Program-made: the position numbers and the translations under genes | The notes under the pieces: model-generated | Databases searched by the model: none | The model's input: the letters and a program-made list of their open reading frames with translations, nothing else | What the model was told of the DNA's origin: nothing | Assembly: GCA_001599595.1 (NCBI GenBank) | Contig: BCHH01000003.1 | Span: forward strand, 4,397,537-4,461,536 | Origin: Beverwykella pulmonaria | Taxonomy: Eukaryota > Ascomycota > Dothideomycetes > Pleosporales > Melanommataceae | Direction: 5' to 3' | DNA: 64,000 nt | In this document: piece after piece, positions 33,601-43,310 of the stretch | How positions within the stretch are numbered: the stretch's first letter is position 1 | Layout of the letters: each line of letters begins with the position of its first letter

Positions 33601-35201
33601 GCCACTTCCACTGGAAAGCGCAAGCGACGAGATTCAACCGACTCAAATGCAGCACAAAATCGCGAAGTCATTGATAGCAACCTGCGACAATTTCATATCC
33701 TTCCGCAAGGATCTACCAGAACCAGGAAACCGTCACAAAGGAATAGCAGCTTTTATATTACCAAGTACTAGTCAACCTTCGTCGCCGCCCTATCAAGAGG
33801 AACCAAAACACAATTTCATCAAAGCCAGCTGCCATCAGAGCCAATATCCTACAAGGAGGCGATAAAGCTACCTTATCCACACAACCAAGGATTCCTAGCA
33901 GCCGCTTGACGCGAGATTAGCACAATCCAGCGCAAAGGGACATACACGAAGATAGCGTGGAAAGACTTCAATGCCAATAATCACAAAGTTCTCCCGATGA
34001 TGTGGAGATTCACACACAAGCTCAACAGTAAAGGATATCTCACTAATTACAAAGCCAGGATCTGTGTGCGCGGCAACCTCCAGACTACCGCTGAAGACAC
34101 ATATACAGCCACATTAGCCATTCAAACCTTCCAAGCCGTGATAGCTATTGCAGCTCACTTCAATCTGGAGATGAGGCACTACGACGCTGTCAACGCGTTT
34201 ACCAACGCTCAATTAGAAACGCCTGTCTATTGCCACGCACCAGACAGCTTCTCCAACCCTAACCATCTATAGGAATTGCACCGCGCACTATATAGCCTCA
34301 AGATATCACCACTGCTATAGTACAAGGACCTCACCAAGTCGCTCAAGGAGCTAGGACTTGAAGAAGTCAAAGAAGCTCCGTGCCTGTAGATAAACGACAA
34401 GCTACTAGTATTCTTCTATGTGGATAATATCATCGTACTTGTCAAACCAGGTCACACACTAGTTATTAAACAGTTTAAACAAAAGCTCCTGCAGCAATAT
34501 AAGATCAGATGTCTAGGAGAACTGACTACCTTCTGTGGAATTCAAATTCAACGCAACTAAGAAGCAGGAAAGATATGGCTATCACAAGGTGCTTATATCA
34601 ACAAACTAGTACTCAAATTCCCGCCACCAAAGCCCATCAAAGCTACAACACCGCTACCACTCAAGGAACTGCTTCCGTCACCAAAACAGACAGAAAATGA
34701 AGCCAATATTACTCACTACAGTCAGCTAGTTGGATCAATCGGACACGCAGCGGAAGTTACTCGGCCCAATATTGCAAAAGCATATTCCAAGCTTGCCGAA
34801 TTCTTGATTAATCCATCGCAACAACATATCAACGCCGCATATCATGTGATCGCATACCTTGGTTAGACACGTGATTAGTCACTGTGCTATAATACATCAG
34901 TATCAACCGACTCAGCCTATATTGCCAACTGCGAAGAACCCGACTTCTTTGGAGCCTCAGACACATCATATGCTGATGACAAGGCCACGCGCAAAAGCTC
35001 ACAAGGGTATATCTTCTTCCTATTTGGCGGTCCTATCGACTGGAAAGCGACGCTGCAGCGCTGTGTCACCAAATCAACCACCGAATCCGAACTGATCGCT
35101 GCATCATCAGCCGGCACTAAATTGATATGGTGGTGGAGACTATTCAAATCCATCAGATTCGAGCTTGACAATGAGCAACTGCTATACTGCGACAATCAAC
35201 A
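30608..35201 (+). pseudogene. Copia gag-pol, broken by many TAG/TAA codons
   Basis: From ATG 30608 the gag region runs to a zinc knuckle near 31450 (CLCGDIHY then C, fungal Copia type). The protease region follows near 31820. Integrase occupies about 32300-33200, with ITDN near 32670 and the WKTPFEVAYN tail. A Ser/Gln-rich linker lies at about 33240-33700. Reverse transcriptase spans about 33990-34560 with FFYVDN where YVDD is expected, and RNase H spans about 34900-35200 (YADDKATRKSSQGY, then a TTESEL helix) up to the gap. More than 15 in-frame stops interrupt it, nearly all TAG at places where Gln or Trp is expected. This is the RIP signature. The element cannot be autonomous. Confidence 0.9.
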
Positions 35202-35697
35202 NNNNNNNNNNNNNNNNNNNNNNNNNNNNNNNNNNNNNNNNNNNNNNNNNNNNNNNNNNNNNNNNNNNNNNNNNNNNNNNNNNNNNNNNNNNNNNNNNNN
35301 NNNNNNNNNNNNNNNNNNNNNNNNNNNNNNNNNNNNNNNNNNNNNNNNNNNNNNNNNNNNNNNNNNNNNNNNNNNNNNNNNNNNNNNNNNNNNNNNNNNN
35401 NNNNNNNNNNNNNNNNNNNNNNNNNNNNNNNNNNNNNNNNNNNNNNNNNNNNNNNNNNNNNNNNNNNNNNNNNNNNNNNNNNNNNNNNNNNNNNNNNNNN
35501 NNNNNNNNNNNNNNNNNNNNNNNNNNNNNNNNNNNNNNNNNNNNNNNNNNNNNNNNNNNNNNNNNNNNNNNNNNNNNNNNNNNNNNNNNNNNNNNNNNNN
35601 NNNNNNNNNNNNNNNNNNNNNNNNNNNNNNNNNNNNNNNNNNNNNNNNNNNNNNNNNNNNNNNNNNNNNNNNNNNNNNNNNNNNNNNNNNNNNNNNN
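35202..35697. other. Assembly gap (N run)
   Basis: 496 undetermined bases. By comparison with other Copia elements the gap should hold the end of RNase H, the polypurine tract and the start of the 3' LTR. The gap length may be nominal. Confidence 0.99.
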
Positions 35698-35791
35698 CAC
35701 TGACTAATCAGTCCGTCATATATATATCAGCTGTACATACATCACATACAATACACATCTTGACACCTCTTTCTCCGCCCTTCAGCTTACA
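35698..35791 (+). repeat. 3' LTR of the Copia element, 5' part missing in gap
   Basis: The visible 94 bp match the right part of the 5' LTR (tgactaatcagtccg to cagcttaca) with only small differences. The boundary is fixed by the gagga duplication that follows. Confidence 0.9.
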
Positions 35792-36156
35792 GAGGATAGA
35801 GGAAAAAGGTGTCAAGATGTATATTGTATGTGATGTATGTACAGCTGATATATATATATGACGGACTGATTAGTCAGTGGCATATCCACGTGTCATTATG
35901 GCGTCCCCGGCTTACAGCACAAGTTACAGTTCTGCGTGCTCTATGTTAAACTTTGACCTGCGCGTTAAACAGTGGTTTGTAAGGCCTATTTTTTTTAAGA
36001 GTGCAATACATAGTGTCGCATTGTGGGGAGATGGTGCGCCAGAGGAGGCTAGCCTTCTCCATCAACGCCTGGTACTTGAGCTTGGATATTTTTAAACAGT
36101 GCGATATATGTGACATTTCTTGAAATAATTAATTATTCTCGGGTGTAGTATTGTAG

Positions 36157-36960
36157 AGTTTCCACTTCTTGAGTGTGTTGTACACACACTTCGTTGATGT
36201 TGGTCTCACAGGGGGTTCTAAACGAGGTAATGATTCATGTATATGTCTATGTGAGGTGCGGCTAAAGGAATTGTCCCGTCTCTCTGCCGCCAAGCATCGC
36301 TAGTGCCTTACGTGACAACCACGTGATCAAACATCACCACGTGATCACCACGTTCTATATACTCCCGACAGTTGAACACCTAAATTCGCCTGCTATATCC
36401 TTGTTTGAAACACCAACCTCATGCTTTGAAGTTATACCTGCGCGCGTTGTTGGCAATAATTCTTTATTGCGTCATGAATTTCTTGAAAAAATTTTGACAA
36501 AAGGACATGGCATTGTATGATTGAGACGCAAGGCTTTTTTTGGTGTTCTCTCACGGTCCATAAGAATAGCCTCCTCGGTTGAGTGAGAAAAGAGAACCGA
36601 TGGTTCATAAGAATGTTCATTGACCATGAAAGAAATTTCGCCTACAAGATGTGCGTTAACCTTGCCATATCAATTTACACAGGAAATGAACGATTAATGA
36701 TAATCAGGCTGAAAGAACATATGTACACACCAGGTAGTAGGAGCGCGATGAAATCCTCGCAGAGCAAACAATGCCACTATAGCCTTTGAAAAGTTGCAAG
36801 ATCGAGTCGGATACTTTTCCTGGAGGATAGAGATTCAGATGCAGAATACGAGCTAATAGGTGCGCATGAGTCGAAAAAGGGATTGCGGGTGACGATATAA
36901 TTGGAGTATGAGGACGTCAGTAGTGACGATGGAATGAGTACTTATAAAGACGATTTTTGA
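36157..36960 (+). pseudogene. Degraded unrecognised gene carrying a solo LTR
   Basis: Protein-like sequence on the plus strand: SFHFLSVLYTHF at 36157-36192, then after the inserted LTR VEHLNSPAISLFETP to ILTKGHGI at 36517. A possible intron (GTATGA at 36518 to an AAG near 36567) leads into a frame reading VRKENRWFIRMFIDHERNF and on to the stop at 36958-36960. That last frame contains three in-frame stops: TGA at 36580, TGA at 36787, TAA at 36898. All can be derived from C-to-T changes. The sequence around the stops (e.g. LEDRDSDAEYEL, EYEDVSSDDGMS) is clearly coding in character. Family unknown; upstream exons may lie at 35990-36100. Confidence 0.5.
36198..36370 (+). mobile_element. Solo LTR, CACGTG-rich family, copy 3
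   Basis: It starts TGTTGGTCTCACAGG and ends ACTCCCGACA (173 bp), with a perfect 5-bp duplication, gttga, at 36193-36197 and 36371-36375. It is inserted in a degraded gene; removal joins the flanking codons in frame. Confidence 0.88.
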
Positions 36961-37097
36961 TCCGATGTTAGCCCTGTGAATGATTGATTCACAGTGCCAA
37001 ATAAATACAACACTAGGATTCTGCAACCTGCTTTTGCACTCTCTTCACTCGTGTTTGACTGTGCACTGTGAGTGCTGCACCTTTGCAGGTTACCTAC

Positions 37098-37226
37098 TGT
37101 AAGCCCAGGACACCATCATGTCACGTGGATATGCCACTGACTAATCAGTCCGTCATATATATCAGCTGTACATACATCACATACAATACACATCTTGACA
37201 TCTCTTCCTCCACCCTTCAGCTTACA
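37098..37226 (+). mobile_element. Solo LTR of the Copia family
   Basis: 129 bp from TGTAAGCCC to CAGCTTACA, flanked by the perfect 5-bp duplication cctac at 37093-37097 and 37227-37231. It is closely similar to the LTRs of the Copia element 1.3 kb upstream but has its own target duplication, so it is a separate insertion. It lies 330 bp upstream of the Zn2Cys6 gene. Nothing else is recognised between 36961 and 37553. Confidence 0.92.
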
Positions 37227-37553
37227 CCTACCTACTATAGAAGAGCCGCCCTTATGTAGGTATGTACACTTTCTTCGTAAAGAAGATGCATAAACACTTG
37301 GCCCCACTGAGCGAGACGGCTAGAGCCAATTCGGGGCTCGGACATGCATGTACAGGTAGTCCTATTGGCCCGCTCGTAAGGTTGAACCGTGCGTTCACTC
37401 ACTGCCACACCTTAGCTATGCGCTACTTAGCATTCGCACTCGTCAGACCTAACCCCCCAAACCACAACTCTTTCGTTCCAGAATCGCCGCTGCGTTCGCA
37501 ATTCGCTCGTTCGTACGGTATCTTGAGGCGCTAACATTGCGAGAGGCTTTAAA

Positions 37554-39280
37554 ATGACGGTGCCAAAGGGACCTCGCAGGAGAGCATATGGACCCAAGTC
37601 GTCGTCCGGATGCATTACCTGCAAGTACGTAGGGAAATTCACCTGTCACATGTCCTGGAGAGAAACTAAAGTTGAAGCAGGATTCGACGTATCAAATGCG
37701 ATGAAGCCAAACCCCGATGTTACCGCTGCACCTCGACGGGTCGTAAATGTGACGGTTACGCCGCCTCACCCTCACCTCCTCCATTCCCGATAGTGAGTGT
37801 ACTGGAGTCCAGGCCGGACCTCTTTAGTCGTTCTTTGTCGGTCAGGCCCCAGCTACAATCAGCCGAGGAACAAGAGGTGTTTTATCATTTCGAGAGCAAG
37901 GCCGTCTTGGAGTTACCTGGGTTCTCTACATCGTCGTTCTGGAGCGAAGAGGTGCTCCAGGCATCTGAACGCCAACCCGCTATTCGATATGCCGTCATTG
38001 CTTTTGGGGCATTGCATAAGCGAAACTACACCTTCGACCTTGTACCACGTGACTATTCACACAAGGAGCTGCAGTTTGGGTTGCAGCAATCCAACCGCGC
38101 TATCCAGGAAATACTCACCAACAAATCTCTCACATCAAGTACGAGTAGAGCGAATAAACTTACCATCATGACGATCTGCGTACTTTTTAATGCCATGGCG
38201 TGTATCGAGGGTCGTCTGGAAGACGCTTTCCGGCACCTTCGCAGCGGAATCAGGCTGCTCAGGGAGATCGACGAAGAAGATGAAAGAGACCCGAGTGCGG
38301 CGATCAAAGCAGAGAGGGCGCACCCCGTGAGACTGAAGTCTCTGAGAAGTATTTTCATATCACTGGATCTTCAGTGTCGGAGTCTAATTAGGTCTCCCGT
38401 CCATGAATCCGACTGGGAGCCCGTGCCACAACATAGAATTTCATTTTCACACAAGTCGTCCTTGGCAAAGGACGCATCATATGATCTGGGCGACATACAG
38501 CTCTACCTTGAAGGCACACTAAACGAGTTTCTATCGTTCGCTCAAAGCCTTGGTGAACAAGGTCCCTTCGAACCGCCGACGGGTAAGACTGCCGTGGAAG
38601 TCACATTCTATCGGTTGAAAGCGCAAGTCGAGGAGGGAGGCAAGGTCCTGGACCAAATATTGTCCAGTCCGTCCAACGGTACCGATAAACAAAAACGCCA
38701 GTCCCTCCTTGCATCGCGTTTACTGCGAGCTGTCGTTGAACTTGCCGTCAAGGCGTTCGAATACAAACGACTGGGTGTGGAGGCTGATGCCGCCCTCTTC
38801 GACGACGACGCACATTTTGCTTCTTTGATGGACATAATCTCGGAGCTCATGGAGCCCAAATCTGAGACAAACGGCTCGGGGCAGCTGACCCCACCCTCAT
38901 CCCCTTCATCGTTGCCTGAACGACCAGTGCTCGCCTTTAGCTTCGGCGTGTTGACGACACTCTGGTGGGTCGCGCAACAAGCGCCTTCTCTAGCCATGCG
39001 AATGAAGGCGATCAATATGATGCTGCACACTACCAGGTCAGAAGGAATTTGGGTGGGACGTATCGCAGGGTGGATCGCGTGGGAGGCCGTAAAGTTGGAG
39101 CAGCAGAGTGCGAAACAAGAGCTAGAGGACTCTGTCGAGCTAGGGGTGGTACCGGAATATTTGAGGATACGAAACATCGATGTGATACATATTGAGGAGA
39201 GGGGGATGAAGATAGAGTTCAAGAACGAGAGGGCTATTAAGAGGGGTGGAAGAGGTTGGGTTAGGAACTTTTGGTGGTAA
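37554..39280 (+). CDS. Zn2Cys6 transcription factor (556 aa)
   Basis: Exons 37554-37624 and 37681-39280 (56-nt intron) join to 556 residues. The intron interrupts the zinc cluster, as in many fungal genes: exon 1 ends SSGCITCK, exon 2 continues IRRIKCDEAKPRCYRCT and GRKCDGY, completing the six Cys. The remainder begins with PIVSVLESRPDLF and holds the fungal specific transcription factor region (VFYHFESKAVLELPGF, HKRNYTF) with a long helical C-terminal part. Such proteins bind CGG-type motifs as dimers and regulate metabolism. The target is unknown; the neighbouring monooxygenase relic hints at a former secondary-metabolic or catabolic link. A solo LTR sits in its upstream region. Confidence 0.88.
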
Positions 39281-39402
39281 ATCAGTCATAGACCGGAAGC
39301 CTTCAAAGCAATCTTTGGACAAACCTGAACCGGGAAAGGCTGTCCCCTTCTAAACCTTTCCCCAAAATGCACAAGTCATCATACAAATGTCGCTTGCGGC
39401 CA

Positions 39403-39952
39403 TCAGTCTGAGTGATTATTTTCTTCACCGAGTGCAGTCAAGACATCCCCTAGATAGGCAAACATTGTAGGCTCACTATCTGTTTCAGATTCGCCGTCCA
39501 ACGCTTGCCATTTCTGAATCTTGTCCACTACAGAACTTCCACGCATCTCGCAAGGCGTACGGTGTTCAAGCAGCGGCAAGCACATGTAGCTCTCGACATG
39601 GCAATGTAGGCCTGGATATCTATTCCAGTACCACGAGCCGCCAAAACTTCCCGCGGCATCGACGAGACGTATCTCATTAGCGGTAGCCAGTCCGAATTCA
39701 ATCAATTGGACGGCGTAAACGAGACGGCCGAATCGGCCGCCGAGTACGAAGAATTTCTGAGTGGCATTGGAGGTGATGGGCAAGGGTCTGGTGTTGAGAA
39801 CGGAGTGGTCAACCCATCGTCGCTCAAGGATCGTCGGTCTTCAGAGGAGGAATTGTGCGAGGCCTTCGGGTCGAAGACGCTTTTGTGTTTCTTAGTGTAT
39901 CGCTTTCGCACTGCGGCGAGCTTCTGGAGATCAACTTTTGGTATGGGTTGCT
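39403..39952 (-). pseudogene. Baeyer-Villiger-type flavin monooxygenase relic (N-terminus only)
   Basis: On the minus strand the sequence begins PIPKVDLQKLAAV, shifts frame to RLRPEGLAQFLL, meets a TGA, then continues WVDHSVLN, FFVLGGRFGRLVYAVQLIEFG and EIRLVDAAGSFGGSWYWN to RYPGLHCHVESYMCLPLLEH. These are the N-terminal blocks of fungal class B flavoprotein monooxygenases. The FAD-binding GxGxxG is altered to GGRFGR. The rest of the enzyme (about 450 residues) is absent, so this is a truncated, frameshifted relic. Confidence 0.8.
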
Positions 39953-41292
39953 GGATCGTGGCTATTATCGATGTCTTAGTCTGGTGTAAGGTGGTGATTT
40001 GCAATGTAGTTGGCCTTCGCATAGAAAAATAGCCAGCATGTGCCGAGTTATATTATCGAGCAATCGGTGTCCTGAGGTCCGTAACGCACTTGGTGTATGG
40101 GAGCGTTATCAATAGCATAAGACGTTGTTCAAAAACGCCCCTAGCTCACCATTATCTCCGAGCTTCCTGCCTCCGAGATTGCCATTTATCAGCCCTAGCA
40201 GCAGGACTGCAAGGCTGTTAGTCTAAGCGCGTGCTCCTGCACCTGCAGGATCTATTGGATCCGTTCTAATCTTGGGCCGAGTAGGATTGCAAAATTGCAG
40301 GGGTATACCAATGAGCCCTAAAGATAGCTACGTTGTATTCAAGGTGCACGTAGAATCACCAATGTAGGGTTCTTTGCTAACTTCGTACGTTTTTTTGGAG
40401 ATCTCTACCTCGCCCACCTTGGAAGATACAAATCAGGTGCCTATTACAAAGTCGTATAGTTTGTCAAGCAAAATCTAACGAGTCATCAGGATCTGATTCT
40501 TGTCCTCACACAGACGAGCGAGATAGAAGGCTTCTCGAACTAGTCTCTTTTAAAAGCATCCAGGAGTTGAGGGACTAGAGAATGTTAGCCAAGGCCCAAT
40601 TCGAGGAGACCACGAGAGAGCAGCAGGAACGAAAGCCCGATTCAGTCCCTCTTAGCGTTAAACTCAGATGGACTGAGGTCCGAGATGCCGTGATGGATGC
40701 GCCAGACGGGAAGATTTCGCCGGGGCAGATGACAAGACACGGCGCTTCTACTCTTGAGAATGGCGACTCGGCGGCACTGGTCCGGCAAGTGGAGAAATTG
40801 GGCGGGGTTACCGTGCCCTTGTGTCTCGTGTCGAAAGATTTCTTCGGTGAGCGAGCGCGGGTGGTGGTGGTACACTGCGATGATGAGGGTGGAACGGGCA
40901 TCGGACCTCGGCAGCCTGAATCGGAGCCGGCGATCAGGTCATGCCGACGCACAAGGGTCCATCACCACCCCACCGAGCCGACGAGGACATGCACGCGTGG
41001 CGAACTTGGAGGCACTATTTTGTTCGCTGAGGCCTCTCGCTCTTCATCTTCACCATGGTGACCTGACCTACCTCGCAAGCCGCACCCCATCACATAATCC
41101 TGCCACCTCAGCTCGCCATTCCAGACCCTTCCAGCGGAAGCGGATACCTCCGGCATCGGCTTACAAAGAGCTCGCCCTCTTTCCTTCATTGTGCTCTAAG
41201 CATTGGCAATACGTACAAACACCACGACTCCGAATTCCGCGCTCCCGGCTCCTTTTAAGGACGGCAGCCACGCACCGCACACCCTGACACGC
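39953..41292. other. Intergenic region upstream of RIB3
   Basis: 1.3 kb. The only longer frame is 40582-41061 (listed separately). A repeat-free, GC-moderate region that presumably includes the RIB3 promoter. Confidence 0.4.
40582..41061 (+). CDS. Possible small protein, 159 codons, unrecognised
   Basis: A complete frame from ATG to stop with no recognised motif; an antisense frame of 125 codons covers most of it. The N-terminal half (LAKAQFEETTREQQERKPDS) is protein-like, the C-terminal part is Arg/His/Ser-rich and less so. It may be part of a spliced gene or chance. Low support. Confidence 0.25.
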   Translation: MLAKAQFEETTREQQERKPDSVPLSVKLRWTEVRDAVMDAPDGKISPGQMTRHGASTLENGDSAALVRQVEKLGGVTVPLCLVSKDFFGERARVVVVHCDDEGGTGIGPRQPESEPAIRSCRRTRVHHHPTEPTRTCTRGELGGTILFAEASRSSSSPW

Positions 41293-42146
41293 ATGCCCGC
41301 CAACATGAACGGGGTACCCGCCACCAATGGCGCGAACGGCGTGAACGGCTTCCATAACACAAACGGCACAAATGGACTTTCGCATCCGGCTCCCGCACAT
41401 CCAGCCTTCGACTCGATACCAGACACGCTACAGGCCTTTGGTGCGCATCCTCCTCTCCGCGCTTCTTCTTCTTCTTCTTCCCCAGACCGCACTAACCCCC
41501 GGCCCCAGCAAACGACGAATTCGTCATCGTCCTCGACTCTCCCTCGCGCGAAAACGAGGGCGACCTCATCATCGCGGCGTCCGCCCTCACCCCCGCCAAA
41601 GCCTCGTTCATGATCCGGTACACATCAGGCTACATCTGCGCACCGCTAACGGTATCCCGCGCCGCGGCGCTGCACCTCCCGCAAATGGTCGCCGACAACG
41701 CAGACCCCAACCGCACCGCGTACGCCGTCTCCATCGACGCCGTAGACCCCACCTGCAGCACGGGAATCAGCGCCCACGACAGAAGTATCACGTGTCGCAT
41801 GCTGGCGGATCCGACGGCGAAAGCGACGAATTTCAGACGGCCGGGCCATGTGCTGCCGCTGCAGGCGAGGGAGGGCGGGGTAAGAGTGCGGAGAGGACAT
41901 ACCGAGGCCGCGGTGGATTTGTGTCGGTTGGCGGGGAAGGCGCCCGTGGGCGTCATTTGCGAGTTGATCACAGATGGGGAGGAGGTCCCTGGGAAGGCGG
42001 AGCGGATAGGCGGCGGCATGATGAGGCGGGATGAGTGTCTGGCGTTTGGCAAGAAGTTTGGGATCAAGGTGTGCACGATTGAGGATTTGGTTGCTTATAT
42101 TGAGGAGAACGAGGGTAAGCTCGGGGTGGAAGGGTCCGACTACTGA
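41293..42146 (+). CDS. RIB3: 3,4-dihydroxy-2-butanone 4-phosphate synthase
   Basis: Converts ribulose 5-phosphate to 3,4-dihydroxy-2-butanone 4-phosphate plus formate, supplying the four-carbon unit of riboflavin. Exons 41293-41440 and 41509-42146 (68-nt intron) give 261 residues. The N-terminus is an Asn/Gly/Ala-rich extension beginning MPANMNGVPATNG. The catalytic domain shows SRENEGDLIIAAS (metal-binding acidic cluster), STGISAHDRSITCRMLADP, FRRPGHVLPLQAREGGV, RRGHTEAAVDL and GVICELITDGE, the full set of DHBP-synthase motifs. The start chosen is the first in-frame ATG; the upstream frame lacks one. A single-function fungal enzyme, not fused to GTP cyclohydrolase II. No lesions seen. Confidence 0.93.
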
Positions 42147-42720
42147 GCAGTGAGGATGCACAGGCGATTTGGACAAGTTGGTCCAGTGCTGGAAACTTGA
42201 TTCCCGTCTCTGGGTCTGGCGTCATCTTCTTGTTATTTACTTCTCAAAAGCATTAGACGCTGAATGCGCAAGCGATTGAACACCAATTACCTCAGTCAGG
42301 TCCACCCTGTACTCTTCTCCATCCATCTCTTCTTCCATGTATTTCTTCACTCTCGTGTGCACATGTACATAGCCATTGAATTCTCTCTACCAAAAACACG
42401 CGCTCAGTTCCAACCACGGGGTGCGCTAACACCCCTAGCGCGGCACCAATTCTAGGCCATGGGTGCAGTGACTATATACCTGCTCATATCTTGCTCTTTT
42501 GTGCTCCTCTAGTTTCTATTGCCATGTATATGAAGCATCATCTCTTCCTTCCTATTTCAAAGATCCATATTTCCATGATTTCGCTTTAGGTACTCGGCTC
42601 GGGTTGCGCCGGTGTGGAACTCATTCATTTTTCTCTTCGATCTTCTACTTAATTTCAGCTTTTCCACGTTTCACAGATCTGTCCTTCACGCATAATCCGC
42701 ATATCCGCTATCCTCATTCC
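42147..42720. other. Intergenic region
   Basis: 574 bp, pyrimidine-rich on the plus strand, as is common near fungal promoters. No recognised feature. Confidence 0.4.
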
Positions 42721-43146
42721 ATGCCTCCCGAAAACGACCGTCCGAGTTCTACGTTCCGATCTGACGACTACTTATTTGATAACACCGCAACATCGTATTC
42801 TACCGATTCATTGGAAAATACCTTCGTGTCCAATCACGGATTTTCCATTAGTGCGCTCCCGCTCTGTCACAAAATCTGGGCGATTTTGCATGCGATTTTG
42901 ATGTTTTCGCTAGAAACAGGATACGAGAGTAAGTTACCACAGTCAACGGCTCTCTTGGGACGCTTCGGTGGAATCGCAAACTCCCTACTTGGAGGATCTG
43001 GGGACCCACTTACCTCAAGGAGCGCGTTTGGGCGGGGTGCCTGGGAAGGTGGAGCCGGGAAGATATTTGCACGGTGCGGGGATGAAGCATTGGGGATTGG
43101 AATGACCTGGCACGTGGAGCAAGAGATGGTGGATAGGATGGATTAG
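42721..43146 (+). CDS. Possible hypothetical protein, 141 aa
   Basis: Frame from ATG 42721 (MPPENDRPSSTFRSDDY) to TAG 43146. It has a Ser/Asp-rich N-terminus, a hydrophobic helix (LPLCHKIWAILHAILMFSL) and a Gly-rich C-terminus. The frame stays open upstream to 42499 but without an ATG. No family recognised. It converges with the laccase gene 165 bp downstream. Confidence 0.35.
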   Translation: MPPENDRPSSTFRSDDYLFDNTATSYSTDSLENTFVSNHGFSISALPLCHKIWAILHAILMFSLETGYESKLPQSTALLGRFGGIANSLLGGSGDPLTSRSAFGRGAWEGGAGKIFARCGDEALGIGMTWHVEQEMVDRMD

Positions 43147-43310
43147 ACAATACGACATAAGAAGACACTCCTAATTTCTACAGCTCCCAAGCTCCCAAAG
43201 CCACACAACGGCCACCCCAAGTTCCACGGTATTGCACTGGATTGCCATGCAAACATGGGCTGTATCGAACAACAAGAATGGAATAGAATAGATAGCGAAA
43301 AGCAGGCCAT

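Larger units (their letters stand above)
30379..35791 (+). mobile_element. Copia (Ty1-type) LTR retrotransposon, RIP-damaged, with assembly gap
   Basis: The 5' LTR is 30379-30509 (TGTAAGCC ... CAGCTTACA) and the 3' LTR ends at 35791; its start is lost in the gap at 35202-35697. The 5-bp duplication gagga at 30374-30378 and 35792-35796 is perfect. Gene order gag, integrase, reverse transcriptase, RNase H is that of Copia/Pseudoviridae. The primer-binding site after 30509 is blurred by undetermined bases, and the polypurine tract is in the gap. Confidence 0.93.
30365..35916 (-). mobile_element. Older Copia-family solo LTR (minus), split by the full Copia element
   Basis: Bases 30365-30378 and 35797-35916 together make one 134-bp LTR in reverse orientation (TGTAAGCTG ... 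GGCTTACA). A perfect 5-bp duplication, gcaca, flanks it at 30360-30364 and 35917-35921. The full Copia element sits 14 bp into this LTR. The LTR itself lies inside a dispersed repeat. Two generations of the same family are therefore stacked. Confidence 0.88.

Noticed and set aside
35122..35707. Frames of 170-190 codons consisting of X
   Set aside because: They are translations of the assembly gap.
40575..40952. 125-codon minus-strand frame antisense to the 159-codon frame
   Set aside because: Neither strand has a motif; only the sense frame is listed, at low confidence.
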